The notes: generated from the letters alone by a model not told the origin. Shown: positions 9,111 through 18,845, counted from the first letter of the stretch. The stretch: 36,197 bases of DNA from Bacteroidales bacterium (GCA_012511975.1 JAAZEZ010000061.1:1-36197); one strand, 5' to 3'. Made by a program: numbers and translations.

Positions 9111-10649
9111 ATGACACAAGAAGAACTTTTCAAAACCCTGACGGCTCATGCCAAGGAGTATGGATTCATTTTCCAGTCAAGCGAAATTTATGATGGTTTG
9201 GGTGCCGTATATGATTACGGACAGATGGGAGTTGAACTGAAAAACAACATCAAGAAATATTGGTGGGAAGCAATGGTCCACCTCAATGAAAATATCGTAG
9301 GTATTGACTCGGCAATCTTCATGCATCCCAAAATTTGGGAGGCCTCAGGCCACCTGAGCGCATTTAATGATCCTCTGATTGACAATAGAGACTCTAAAAA
9401 GCGCTATCGCGCCGATGTTTTGATAGAGGATTATTTGGCGAAGCTCGAGGAAAGGATCAACAAAGAGGTTGAGAAGGGGCGTCGCAGATTTGGCGAAGCC
9501 TTTGATGAGGAACAATTCAGGACAACGAATCCCAATGTGCTTCGCAATAAGACAAAATGGGATGAGGTTAACACCAGGATGGTTGAGGCGCTTAATTCCG
9601 ACAATCTTGCTGAACTTAAGCAGATTATTATTGATTGTGAGATTGTATGCCCTATTTCGGGCACCAGAAATTGGACTGATGTGCGTCAGTTCAATCTCAT
9701 GTTCAGTACTCAACTGGGCACCATTTCCGAAGAGGCGAGCACCATTTACCTGCGTCCGGAGACTGCACAGGGCATCTTTGTAAACTTCCTCAACGTTCAG
9801 AAGAGTGCCAGGATGAAGGTTCCCTTCGGAATAGCACAGATAGGAAAAGCCTTCCGAAATGAGATCGTCGCCAGACAATTCATCTTTCGAATGAGGGAGT
9901 TTGAGCAGATGGAAATGCAGTTCTTCGTGCGCCCGGGCAGTGAACTGGAATGGTTCGAAAAATGGAAAGAGGCTCGTCTTGCCTGGCATAAGGCTCTGGG
10001 ACTTGGTGACGAGAAATATCGTTACCACGATCATGATAAGCTTGCGCACTATGCCAACGCAGCTACCGATATCGAGTTTGAATTCCCCTTCGGTTTCAAG
10101 GAACTTGAGGGTATTCATTCCCGCACTGATTTCGATCTTGCACAGCACCAGAAATTCAGCGGACGCAAAATGCAATATTTCGATCCCGAGACCGGCGAAA
10201 GCTATGTGCCTTATGTGGTTGAGACCTCTATCGGACTTGACAGGACCTTCCTTGCCATCCTTTCAGCAGCATACTGCGAAGAGAAACTGGAAAATGGAGA
10301 GGAGAGGGTAGTGCTGCGCATTCCACCCGCCATAGCTCCCGTCAAACTGGCCGTACTGCCTCTTGTAAGGAAAGATAATCTTCCCGAGAAGGCTCGCGAG
10401 ATCATTAAGGAGCTCAAATACGATTTCAACTGCCAGTACGATGAAAAGGATAGCATCGGCAGACGTTATCGTCGCCAGGATGCCATTGGAACCCCTTTCT
10501 GCATCACAATCGACCACGATACTTTGGAGGATAATTGCGTCACCATCCGCTACCGCGATACAATGGCTCAGGATAGGGTTCCCATCGCTTCACTTCGCAA
10601 AATAATGGAAGAGAAAGTGAGTTTGCGCGGCTTGCTGGAAAAACTCTAG
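9111..10649 (+). CDS. glyS: Glycyl-tRNA synthetase (single-chain, class II)
   Basis: EIYDGLGAVYDYGQMGVELKNNIKKYWW, LRPETAQGIFVNF, RNEIVARQFIFRMREFEQMEMQFF, YVVETSIGLDRTFLA. Confidence 0.96.
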   Translation: MTQEELFKTLTAHAKEYGFIFQSSEIYDGLGAVYDYGQMGVELKNNIKKYWWEAMVHLNENIVGIDSAIFMHPKIWEASGHLSAFNDPLIDNRDSKKRYRADVLIEDYLAKLEERINKEVEKGRRRFGEAFDEEQFRTTNPNVLRNKTKWDEVNTRMVEALNSDNLAELKQIIIDCEIVCPISGTRNWTDVRQFNLMFSTQLGTISEEASTIYLRPETAQGIFVNFLNVQKSARMKVPFGIAQIGKAFRNEIVARQFIFRMREFEQMEMQFFVRPGSELEWFEKWKEARLAWHKALGLGDEKYRYHDHDKLAHYANAATDIEFEFPFGFKELEGIHSRTDFDLAQHQKFSGRKMQYFDPETGESYVPYVVETSIGLDRTFLAILSAAYCEEKLENGEERVVLRIPPAIAPVKLAVLPLVRKDNLPEKAREIIKELKYDFNCQYDEKDSIGRRYRRQDAIGTPFCITIDHDTLEDNCVTIRYRDTMAQDRVPIASLRKIMEEKVSLRGLLEKL

Positions 10650-10670
10650 AAGAGATGGGCATAAAAGAAA

Positions 10671-10707
10671 AACAGCGCTAGAGTGATCTCTGGCGCTGTT
10701 TTTTTAT
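10671..10707 (+). terminator. Rho-independent (probably bidirectional) terminator between glyS and tRNA-Ser
   Basis: AACAGCGCTAGAG-TGAT-CTCTGGCGCTGTT followed by a T run; A-rich upstream flank would serve the minus strand. Confidence 0.85.
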
Positions 10708-10711
10708 TGTG

Positions 10712-10798
10712 CGGTGAGAGGGGGATTCGAACCCCCGATACGGTTGCCCGTACGTCAGTTTAGCAAACTGATGGTTTCAGCCACTCACCCACCTCACC
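10712..10798 (-). tRNA. tRNA-Ser (anticodon GCU)
   Basis: Minus strand GGTGAGG...TCAGT-TTGCTAA-ACTGA...long variable arm...GGGGG-TTCGAAT-CCCCC-TCTCACC-G; G73 discriminator; CCA not encoded. Confidence 0.95.
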
Positions 10799-10808
10799 GT
10801 TGGGAGTG

Positions 10809-10816
10809 CAAAGTTA
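10809..10816 (-). promoter_or_regulatory. Bacteroidetes -7 element TAACTTTG upstream of tRNA-Ser
   Basis: CAAAGTTA on + strand, 10 nt upstream of the mature tRNA 5' end. Confidence 0.6.
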
Positions 10817-10866
10817 TGCAATTTTGCTGTTTTCGCAAAATATTTCAGCAAGTACAAAAAAAAGGT

Positions 10867-10874
10867 TATCTTTG
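10867..10874 (+). promoter_or_regulatory. Bacteroidetes -7 element TATCTTTG upstream of tRNA-Pro
   Basis: TAnnTTTG match 22 nt upstream of the tRNA. Confidence 0.6.
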
Positions 10875-10896
10875 TCGCCCCGTTAAGGGATGATTT

Positions 10897-10969
<73 letters not shown>

Positions 10970-10970
10970 C

Positions 10971-10998
10971 AAAAAGAGCGAGCAATCGCTCTTTTTTC
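10971..10998 (+). terminator. Rho-independent terminator after tRNA-Pro
   Basis: AAAAGAGCGA-GCAA-TCGCTCTTTTTT. Confidence 0.85.
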
Positions 10999-11010
10999 GT
11001 TTTAAAAACT

Positions 11011-11018
11011 TATCTTTG
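11011..11018 (+). promoter_or_regulatory. Bacteroidetes -7 element TATCTTTG
   Basis: TAnnTTTG match just after the tRNA-Pro terminator and about 208 nt upstream of the first lipoprotein ATG. Confidence 0.45.
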
Positions 11019-11225
11019 TAAGGGAACTGTCAGATAGTGCAAGTATTTGGGATTAAGAAGATTAATCTCATTACATGCAACGTTTATCCTGTTTTTTGCA
11101 TCTATACAATATAAGATGCCTTGTCGCACAATTATTAATTAGTGATGGAAGTATTTCGTGAGCAAGTGCGTATATATAATTAGACAGAAGTTGTTTTATT
11201 TAAAAATCTCGGCACACTATAAATC

Positions 11226-11675
11226 ATGAAAACAAAGTCAATTTTACTTGCGCTGATTGCTATCCTGCTCATTGGAGTGGGGTGTGAGAAAAACAACGTG
11301 CTGTATGGCAAATGCGATTGTCTTACAATGGAAAAAGCCGATCTGAATCTGACAAAGGAAAAAGCTGTTTTACGCATTGTTTCTACAGAAGAGGAAGAGA
11401 TGAGATTACAACCCCGATCACATAATGATCCTATCGATATAATCTACAACAGGCAATCAGATATGGCTCATATAATTTATCGTGCAGGCTGTTCGGTAAA
11501 TATTTGCCGTGTTTGTAACTTTCCTGATTTTGTAAAAAAATGGAACGTACCCGATAAAGGTCAGGATGTATATTTTGAGGGTCAAACTTATGTATCTTGT
11601 CAAGAGTTTACCGGACACACTGACGGTTTACATTTTTATTATGATTACGTATTAACAACTTTAATGAAGAAATAG
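11226..11675 (+). CDS. Cysteine-rich lipoprotein of unknown function
   Basis: Signal peptide with lipobox LLIGVGC; mature part contains KCDC, GCSVNICRVC. Confidence 0.7.
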   Translation: MKTKSILLALIAILLIGVGCEKNNVLYGKCDCLTMEKADLNLTKEKAVLRIVSTEEEEMRLQPRSHNDPIDIIYNRQSDMAHIIYRAGCSVNICRVCNFPDFVKKWNVPDKGQDVYFEGQTYVSCQEFTGHTDGLHFYYDYVLTTLMKK

Positions 11676-11677
11676 TT

Positions 11678-12157
11678 ATGAAAACAAAAACGGTTTTAGT
11701 TACACTGCTTGCTCTCTTCTTCCTGATAGGAGGAGCAGGGTGCGATAGAGAGAATGCCAATGAAAATATTCAAATTAAGGACTTTTCATATCAAGGATGT
11801 AAAGAGATAGTGACCGATTTCACAAAATCGGCTGAAAGTGAAGAATCTATCGAATATCACGCGCTGGCCGGTGGTTATCTTCATATCAAGCACGTAAATG
11901 CCGTATTCAACTGCTGTCCCGGCACCATTAAATCAGATATTTCTGTGGAAGGAAACAACATTACCATTGTGGAAAATGAGACAGATCCACAATGCAAATG
12001 TATTTGTGATTACGATTTGGAGTACACGTTGGGGCCTCTATCCTCCAATACAGAGTACACATTAATTTTCTGTAATGACAAAGGTGAGTTTTTAAGGTTT
12101 GCCATCAAATACAAGTCATCTTTGGAGGGTAAGGCCATTGTTAAAAAATTCAAATAA
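11678..12157 (+). CDS. Cysteine-rich lipoprotein of unknown function
   Basis: Signal peptide with lipobox-like GGAGC; mature part contains NCCPG and CKCICDYDLEY; 2-nt gap from preceding lipoprotein gene with a matching MKTK signal peptide start. Confidence 0.7.
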   Translation: MKTKTVLVTLLALFFLIGGAGCDRENANENIQIKDFSYQGCKEIVTDFTKSAESEESIEYHALAGGYLHIKHVNAVFNCCPGTIKSDISVEGNNITIVENETDPQCKCICDYDLEYTLGPLSSNTEYTLIFCNDKGEFLRFAIKYKSSLEGKAIVKKFK

Positions 12158-12212
12158 TTTTTCTATGTGTAAAAGTGCGAATATCCGCAAAAATTACCCT
12201 TAGATAAAGATA

Positions 12213-12256
12213 AAAAGGCCCTCGTTGTGAAGCTGATCACACGAGGGCCTATTTTT
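12213..12256. terminator. Bidirectional Rho-independent terminator between lipoprotein gene and floA
   Basis: AGGCCCTCGT...ACGAGGGCCT hairpin flanked by AAAA and TTTTTT. Confidence 0.85.
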
Positions 12257-12274
12257 TATGCTAATTTTCAAAGT

Positions 12275-13240
12275 TTATTTAGTTCCTTTTGAAATACTTT
12301 CGCGCATTTCGGTGTCGGCTTTGATATTCTGGAATTTGTAGTAATCCATAATGCCGAGATTGCCGCTCCGGAATGCTTCGGCCATTGCGAGAGGTACTTG
12401 TGCCTCCGCTTCGATAACTTTTGCACGAGCTTCCTGTGCCTTTGCCTTCATTTCCTGCTCTACGGCCACAGCCATTGCGCGTTTTTCTTCAGCGCGGGCT
12501 TGGGCAATACTCTTGTCGGCATTTGCCTGGTCAATCTTCAATACAGCTCCGATATTCTTTCCGATATCAATATCGGCGATGTCGATAGAGAGGATTTCAA
12601 ATGCAGTACCGGCATCCAGACCCTTGTTGAGCACCACTTTGGAGATGGAGTCGGGATTTTCGAGTACCTCTTTGTGAGATTCGGAAGAACCGATACTGGA
12701 TACGATACCCTCGCCTACACGTGCAAGTACGGTCTCTTCACCGGCACCTCCTACAAGTTGTTTGATGTTGGCACGTACTGTCACACGAGCCTTTACAATG
12801 AGCTGGATACCATCTTTGGCTACCGCAGTAACGGGAGGCGTATTGATTACTTTGGGATTAACCGACATTTGTACAGCCTCAAAAACGTCACGACCCGCCA
12901 AATCGATGGCGGCAGCCATTTTGAAGTTGAGGGCGATATTGGCTTTGTCGGCGGAAACCAGTGCGTTGACCACTTTGGGCACGTTGCCTTTGGCCAGATA
13001 GTGGGCTTCTAGTTCATTGGCATTAAGCGTAAGTCCCGCTTTTGTGCCGGTAATCATAGCCATAACGATAGTTCCGGGGGGAACTTTTCTCCAACGCATA
13101 AGAATAAGTTGAAGGAGGGAGATCCTGACACCTGAAATCAGTGCCTGGAACCACATTGTGATCGGGAAAAACCACAAGAGGACAATGAGGCCTACAATGG
13201 CGACTCCTATCCAAATAAAAACTGATGCAATTCCATCCAT
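12275..13240 (-). CDS. floA: Flotillin-like protein FloA
   Basis: N-terminal [21 protein letters not shown], band-7-like core, coiled-coil [56 protein letters not shown]. Confidence 0.92.
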   Translation of the reverse strand: MDGIASVFIWIGVAIVGLIVLLWFFPITMWFQALISGVRISLLQLILMRWRKVPPGTIVMAMITGTKAGLTLNANELEAHYLAKGNVPKVVNALVSADKANIALNFKMAAAIDLAGRDVFEAVQMSVNPKVINTPPVTAVAKDGIQLIVKARVTVRANIKQLVGGAGEETVLARVGEGIVSSIGSSESHKEVLENPDSISKVVLNKGLDAGTAFEILSIDIADIDIGKNIGAVLKIDQANADKSIAQARAEEKRAMAVAVEQEMKAKAQEARAKVIEAEAQVPLAMAEAFRSGNLGIMDYYKFQNIKADTEMRESISKGTK

Positions 13241-13260
13241 AGGGGTTTAATTTTAGATTG

Positions 13261-13728
13261 TTATTTCTTTTTTACAAATATTTTTTCTTCTTCAATAGAG
13301 TCTATGACAATTTCCGTACGTTCGTCAACAAGTCCGTCAATTGAACGCACTTCAAGGTCAAATCCTCCGATTTTTGCCCTTCCCATAGGGTTAAGGCGGG
13401 TAGTAGTGATTCCTTCCATTCCTGCTGCGAGTCCTTTACTCTCAGGATGGTCATCAACTTTGGCGTTGATATTGGTGTGGAGGGAGAGCTTTTTCCAGGT
13501 TTTGGCACGGAGTGCGTAATAGAGCAGCACCGAAAGGAGTATGACTTCGCCCACAATGATGATTACACCCGCTCGGGGTCCCAGATGCGTAAATCCGAAG
13601 TAACAGGCAAGCACCAGGGATCCAACACCAAGTATGCCTGTAACGGCAAATCCCGGTATGAGAAGGATTTCTACAAGTATCAGGATTATACCTAATACGA
13701 TTAGCATTATAATAAGTCCGGTTCCCAT
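13261..13728 (-). CDS. NfeD family membrane protein
   Basis: N-terminal TM segments (LILVEILLIPGFAVTGILGV) and C-terminal NfeD-like OB region (GMEGITTTRLNPMGRAKIGGFDLEVRS); adjacent to floA. Confidence 0.88.
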   Translation of the reverse strand: MGTGLIIMLIVLGIILILVEILLIPGFAVTGILGVGSLVLACYFGFTHLGPRAGVIIIVGEVILLSVLLYYALRAKTWKKLSLHTNINAKVDDHPESKGLAAGMEGITTTRLNPMGRAKIGGFDLEVRSIDGLVDERTEIVIDSIEEEKIFVKKK

Positions 13729-13738
13729 AATATTTTGG

Positions 13739-15607
13739 TTATTTAATTGGTTCTGTGATTATTCCTTCTACACCATTGCCTTTGAGGATTTCGGCAAGCG
13801 CCTCTGCCTCCTCTCTTTCATCGAAAGGAGCTATGATGTAAAGTACTTTTCCATCGGAAATGCTTCTTACTATCTCTTTTGATGTGTTGCTTCTTATGAT
13901 GGCCATTACTGCATCAGGAATACCATCTGAAAAATTCTCCAGAATGATACGGTATTTTGGTCCGGCTGCAGGCAATTTCTCCGCTTTGCGGGCTTCATTG
14001 ACTGAGATGCTTTTACCGTCACGGTAGGCCACCAGAAATGCTGAAGGGAAGCCTCTTTTCTTTACTACGTTGATTTGGGAGAGAGCTTCTTTGTATGAAT
14101 AGAAAATACCTGCGGTGTAAAGATATTTACCGGAGGCCTGTCTCCTCTCAAAGACAGGGCTCAATCCCTTGAGTTGGCGCAACTGAGCTTTATGTGAAAC
14201 CACATAGAGTTGAATGGAGTAGGAAATACCCGGCGTATTGACGGGTTCTGCGATTACTGCGGTATCAAGGATACGGAATGAGTAATCAAAAGTCTCTTTT
14301 GGTATTTCGATAGGAATGTCAAAGGGTTTTGAGGCTCTCTGTTTGGTAAAGGCATATTGCTCGCTTACGAAAGAGGGAGTTGACTGCGGTTTTTCCGAAA
14401 TATCCTCGAGGTTTATGATGATGCCCTCCATCAGAAAATTCATCTCCATTTGTTGCAGTGCACCCGTAGTGTTGTTTATCTCAGATTGAAGTACGATTGC
14501 ACGGTGTTCGGTGTCGAGCAGTAACCTTGAGAGCGTTTGGATTTCTTGCTCATTTTCGGTGGAGGTGTAAAGCTCCCTCATCATCTCAAGGTCTTTACTT
14601 AGAGTAACCAAAGAGTCCTGCAGTCCACGCAAGGTACTCAACAGAGTGGTGTAGTCCAAAAAGAGAGAGTCCGCTGCTGATGCGACGGAAGGTGGTTCGA
14701 TCCGTTCCGGTATGGACGGGAGATCCTCTTCTACGGGTATCAGCGCAGCTATTCTTCGTGCTTGCTCCAGGGAAGCGATGGGCTTTTTGATCGGTTTATT
14801 TTCAAATTCCAGCACATATATGGTCATACTGTCCCTATGACAGCTTCTATTGGAGGCGAAGAGGGAAAAATTGCCGTCCGGAGTATTGCAAAATAGAAAA
14901 TCGTCGAATGGTGAGGAGTAGGGAAATCCGAGGTTCTCCGGTATCCCCCAATCATGGATTTCGTCATCCCATCTGCTGACGAAGAGATCGTATCCGCCCA
15001 TTCCGAAGAGGCCTCTGGTGGAAAAGTAGAGCTCTCTGCCGTTGCGGCTCAGGATGGGGAAGATGTCATCTTCGGGAGATGTGAGGTTTTCGTTGATTAG
15101 CGTAGGGTAACTCCAGAGAGTGTCACCTGAGCAAGTGGAAGTGTAGAGATTCCACGAGCCGCTTTCATCCTGTGATGAAAATACTAGATTCCTTATCCCT
15201 TCGGGAAAATAGATGGATGTATAATAGTCGTGAGGAGAGGTTACATCCGGAACGAAAGCATTGGGAATAGGGAGCCAGGACTCCTCTTCCAGGTGTGAGT
15301 ACCACAGAAAAAAGTCAGTGCGTGGTACAGTGATCGAGGAAAGAACTTTAGGTTCGGTGGCATAACTGAGCATATTGCGTCCATTCTCGCTACGCAAAAT
15401 TTTCTCGAGCAGATCTATCCGTTGAAGTGAATCACTATTTCTTTCGAGAAGAGAGTGCCAGATTTCAAGTGCTTTGTCAAAATCATAGGTATTGTGCAAT
15501 GCCTGGGCGCGGCGAATTTCCACACTATAGTCCTGACCCATAATGCATGTTGCCGCAAAAAGTGTCAGAATTAGAAAAAAAGCCTTGTCTATGCACCTGC
15601 ATCTCAT
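13739..15607 (-). CDS. PD40-like propeller protein with SPOR-like C-terminal repeats
   Basis: DIFPILSRNGRELYFSTRGLFGMGGYDLFVSRWD (PD40-like), YSIQLYVVSHKAQLRQLKGLSPVF (SPOR-like); signal peptide at MRCRCIDKAFFLILTLFAATC. Confidence 0.65.
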   Translation of the reverse strand: MRCRCIDKAFFLILTLFAATCIMGQDYSVEIRRAQALHNTYDFDKALEIWHSLLERNSDSLQRIDLLEKILRSENGRNMLSYATEPKVLSSITVPRTDFFLWYSHLEEESWLPIPNAFVPDVTSPHDYYTSIYFPEGIRNLVFSSQDESGSWNLYTSTCSGDTLWSYPTLINENLTSPEDDIFPILSRNGRELYFSTRGLFGMGGYDLFVSRWDDEIHDWGIPENLGFPYSSPFDDFLFCNTPDGNFSLFASNRSCHRDSMTIYVLEFENKPIKKPIASLEQARRIAALIPVEEDLPSIPERIEPPSVASAADSLFLDYTTLLSTLRGLQDSLVTLSKDLEMMRELYTSTENEQEIQTLSRLLLDTEHRAIVLQSEINNTTGALQQMEMNFLMEGIIINLEDISEKPQSTPSFVSEQYAFTKQRASKPFDIPIEIPKETFDYSFRILDTAVIAEPVNTPGISYSIQLYVVSHKAQLRQLKGLSPVFERRQASGKYLYTAGIFYSYKEALSQINVVKKRGFPSAFLVAYRDGKSISVNEARKAEKLPAAGPKYRIILENFSDGIPDAVMAIIRSNTSKEIVRSISDGKVLYIIAPFDEREEAEALAEILKGNGVEGIITEPIK

Positions 15608-15629
15608 AATTACTGCCGAAAAAACCAAA

Positions 15630-15637
15630 CAAAAATA
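15630..15637 (-). promoter_or_regulatory. Bacteroidetes -7 element TATTTTTG upstream of the PD40/SPOR-like gene
   Basis: CAAAAATA on + strand, 23 nt upstream of preferred ATG 15607. Confidence 0.5.
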
Positions 15638-15667
15638 GGAAATACTTTATATATTAAAAAATAATCG

Positions 15668-15675
15668 TAATTTTG
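15668..15675 (+). promoter_or_regulatory. Bacteroidetes -7 element TAATTTTG upstream of secDF
   Basis: TAnnTTTG match 52 nt upstream of ATG. Confidence 0.5.
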
Positions 15676-15727
15676 CCCTTCTTTTCGGAATATAAGGACA
15701 ATAAATAATTTTAAAAATACGAATAGT

Positions 15728-18700
15728 ATGCAAAGTAAAGGCGCCATCACATTTGTGGCAATTTTGATCGGACTGGCCTGTGTTTTCCAGCTGTCATTTA
15801 CAGCGGTTACATACATCCACGAGAACAAAGCTTCCAGGTATGCTGAGGAAGTCGTTGTTGCAGAGCAGTCCAAGCCTTCGTTCAGCGAAATCTCAGAGCT
15901 GGACCAAGCATTTTATCTTGACGGAATAAGAACAGAGGCCAAGAGCGCATATCTCGATTCTATAGCCAACAAGAAGATTTATTTGGGTTATACCTACAAA
16001 GAAGTTAAAGAGAAAGAGCTCAACCTCGGTCTTGACCTGAAAGGCGGTATGAACGTGATGCTACAGCTTGATATGGCTGAGTTGGTACGTTCCTGTGCAC
16101 GTGAAAAGACCACTCCAGAGTTTGATCAGGCAATGGCGCTCGCAAGGAGTAGATCAGCAGAGACTCACACGGACTTCATCACTCTCTTTGCAGAGGCATG
16201 GAACGAAGTGGCTCCCAATCAGAGATTGTCATTTGACATTGACCTTGATAAGCTTAGCGGTGACATAAGGAACAAATCCAGGGTTACCAACGAGGAGATT
16301 ATTTCCCTGCTTCAGGGAGAGGCCGATGCCGTGATCAATAACTCCTACACCGTTGTGGAGAGACGTATCAACCAGTTCGGTGTAGCACAGCCCAATATTC
16401 AGAAGATTGCCCGTACAGGTCGAATCCTTGTGGAGCTTCCCGGTGTAAAAGAGCCTGAGCGTGTCAGAAAACTTCTCCAGGGTACCGCATCTCTCGAATT
16501 TTGGCAGACATATACATATCAGGAAATTCAACCCTTCCTCATTGAGCTCAACAATGAAATCCGTGAGCGCAATGAAGCACTTGAGGCGGAGGCAGCGGCT
16601 GCAGATGCAGTTGGGTCGGAAGAGCCAGAAGATAGTGAACTTAAGAGTATCGAAGAGGAGCTTGCAGCAGCTACCGGTGATGTGAGCACCAGTGCTTCCG
16701 CAGCGGAAAAAGCCAACCCTCTTTTCGCAAAGCTTCAGCCATTCGGTGGCAATACGGCTTGTCTTGGTCTTGCACATTATCGCGATACAGCCGCTATCAA
16801 TGCATGGTTCCGCGACACCCATATCGAGTTTCCCAACGACTTTGTGCCCGCGTGGAGCTTCAAGGCATTCAGTGGTCCCGGCGTGGAACTTGACACATAC
16901 TATGAACTCGTAGCTCTCAAGGATATAGCCGGAAAGGGTGCTGTTCTCGACGGTTCAGTTATCACTTCGGCAAGAGTAAACTACAACCAGATGACTGCCG
17001 CTGCTGAGGTAAGTATGACGATGAATAGCGCAGGTGCCGCCAGATGGGAGGTGATCACTGAGCAAAACATTGGTAAGCAGATTGCCATAGTAATGGACGG
17101 TTCCGTATATTCATATCCTAACGTACAGAACAAGATTTCCGGAGGTAATTCTCAGATTACAGGTAGGTTTACTCAAGCTGAGGCTGATGACCTTGCTACC
17201 GTACTTAAGTCAGGAAAACTCTCAACTCCCGCACGAATAGTTCAGGAACAGGTCGTAGGTCCCTCGCTTGGTAATACTTCCATCAGATCGGGAATGATCT
17301 CATTTGCGATTGCATTCCTACTTGTGCTACTTTATATGGCATTATTTTACAGGGAAGCCGGTATCTATGCAGACGTTGCGTTGCTCTGCAACCTACTTTT
17401 CCTCTTCGGTGCCTTAGTCTCATTCGGTGCGGTTCTTACATTGCCCGGTATTGCCGGTCTGGTGTTGACGATGGGTATGGCGGTCGATGCCAACGTCATT
17501 ATCAATGAGCGCGTAAAAGAGGAACTCAGGATAGGTAAGGCACTCCGTCTGGCTGTTGCTGAAGGTTATAAGAATGCCTACCCTGCCATCATAGACGGTC
17601 AGTTGACTACTGTAATCACGGGTATTATTCTCTATTTCTTCGGTTCAGGTGCAGTTAAGGGTTTTGCAGCGGTATTGATTATCGGTATCATCACTTCAGT
17701 ACTGACTTCAATCTTTATCTCTCGTCTCTGTATAGAGGCAAGGCTTAAGAGGAACAAGGATGTCTCCTTTGACTCTCCCGCTACGAAAAACTTCCTTAAA
17801 GGTACCAAGATCAAATTCCTTGGTATAAAGAAGTGGGCATATCTCGCATCCGGCATTGTTTGTTTGATTTGTTTTGTGTCTTTCTTTACCAAGGGCTTTA
17901 CTTACGGTGTGGATTTCACCGGAGGACGTACTTATGTGGTAAGGTTCGATGCTCCCGTAACTCCTGAGGATGTGCGCGCAGCTACAATGGAAGAATTTGG
18001 AGAAGCTGCAGAGGTAAAACAATTCGGAGGAGCCAGCCAAATGAGAATTACCACCAAATATAAGGTGAGCGATCAGTCTCAGGAGGTTGACAAGGAGGTA
18101 GAGGCTAAACTTTATGAGGCTCTCAAGGACTTCTATGCCACCCCTCTCACTCTCGATCACTTTACATCCACTCTCGAGAACCCCAATGGTATCATAAGTT
18201 CAGACCGTGTGGATGCATCGGTTGCAAGTGAAATGCAGAGAGATGCCATCATTGCAGTTGTTCTCTCTCTTATCGCCATATTTGCTTATATCGCAATCAG
18301 ATTCCGTAACTGGACCTGGGGTGTTGGCGGCGTTTCTTCACTTGTGCACAATACAATAATTGTAGTGGGCTTCTTCTCAATCTTTACGGGTGTTCTTCCC
18401 TTTACCCTCGACGTCGACCAACAGTTCATTGCAGCGATACTGACTATTATCGGTTACTCTATCAATGATAACGTGGTGATCTTCGACCGTATCCGCGAGT
18501 ACAGGAAGATATATCCCAAGAGAGCTCTGGATCAGAACGTAAATGAGGCTCTGAACAGTACGCTCTCCAGAACAATTAACACTGCCCTTACCTCTCTGAT
18601 TGTGCTTGTCGCAATCGCTGTTTTCGGCGGTGAGAGTATTCGAGGTTTCTCAGTTGCTCTTGCACTCGGTGTTGCGGTAGGTACTTACTCTTCCATTTTC

Positions 18701-18775
18701 GTTGGAACTCCGATTATGTACGACCTCAACATCTTTATGGATAAAAGGCTTGCCGCCAAAGCTGCGAAGAAATAA
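15728..18775 (+). CDS. secDF: Protein translocase SecDF (fused SecD and SecF)
   Basis: SecD part LGLDLKGGMNVMLQLDM, GMAVDANVIINERVKEELR; SecF part YGVDFTGGRTYVVRF, IGYSINDNVVIFDRIRE. Confidence 0.97.
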   Translation: MQSKGAITFVAILIGLACVFQLSFTAVTYIHENKASRYAEEVVVAEQSKPSFSEISELDQAFYLDGIRTEAKSAYLDSIANKKIYLGYTYKEVKEKELNLGLDLKGGMNVMLQLDMAELVRSCAREKTTPEFDQAMALARSRSAETHTDFITLFAEAWNEVAPNQRLSFDIDLDKLSGDIRNKSRVTNEEIISLLQGEADAVINNSYTVVERRINQFGVAQPNIQKIARTGRILVELPGVKEPERVRKLLQGTASLEFWQTYTYQEIQPFLIELNNEIRERNEALEAEAAAADAVGSEEPEDSELKSIEEELAAATGDVSTSASAAEKANPLFAKLQPFGGNTACLGLAHYRDTAAINAWFRDTHIEFPNDFVPAWSFKAFSGPGVELDTYYELVALKDIAGKGAVLDGSVITSARVNYNQMTAAAEVSMTMNSAGAARWEVITEQNIGKQIAIVMDGSVYSYPNVQNKISGGNSQITGRFTQAEADDLATVLKSGKLSTPARIVQEQVVGPSLGNTSIRSGMISFAIAFLLVLLYMALFYREAGIYADVALLCNLLFLFGALVSFGAVLTLPGIAGLVLTMGMAVDANVIINERVKEELRIGKALRLAVAEGYKNAYPAIIDGQLTTVITGIILYFFGSGAVKGFAAVLIIGIITSVLTSIFISRLCIEARLKRNKDVSFDSPATKNFLKGTKIKFLGIKKWAYLASGIVCLICFVSFFTKGFTYGVDFTGGRTYVVRFDAPVTPEDVRAATMEEFGEAAEVKQFGGASQMRITTKYKVSDQSQEVDKEVEAKLYEALKDFYATPLTLDHFTSTLENPNGIISSDRVDASVASEMQRDAIIAVVLSLIAIFAYIAIRFRNWTWGVGGVSSLVHNTIIVVGFFSIFTGVLPFTLDVDQQFIAAILTIIGYSINDNVVIFDRIREYRKIYPKRALDQNVNEALNSTLSRTINTALTSLIVLVAIAVFGGESIRGFSVALALGVAVGTYSSIFVGTPIMYDLNIFMDKRLAAKAAKK

Positions 18776-18800
18776 TCTTCCGGAAAAATAATTTAATTTC

Positions 18801-18836
18801 AAATAAGAGCAAATCTTCGGTTTGCTCTTATTTTTT
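18801..18836 (+). terminator. Rho-independent terminator of secDF
   Basis: AATAAGAGCAAA-TCTTCGG-TTTGCTCTTATTTTTT. Confidence 0.9.
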
Positions 18837-18837
18837 G

Positions 18838-18845
18838 TAACTTTG
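18838..18845 (+). promoter_or_regulatory. Bacteroidetes -7 element TAACTTTG upstream of tryptophanase
   Basis: TAnnTTTG match 28 nt upstream of ATG. Confidence 0.6.

Noticed and set aside
9345-10175. 276-aa minus-strand ORF
   Set aside because: Antisense to glyS; no recognisable motifs; explained by coding bias of the opposite strand.
12398-13012. 204-aa plus-strand ORF
   Set aside because: Antisense to floA; shadow ORF.
16090-16110. Possible third parS-like site (TCCTGTGCACGTGAAAAG)
   Set aside because: Only CACGTGAAA half matches; not palindromic over the parS length.
16229-16822. 197-aa minus-strand ORF
   Set aside because: Antisense to secDF; no recognisable motifs.
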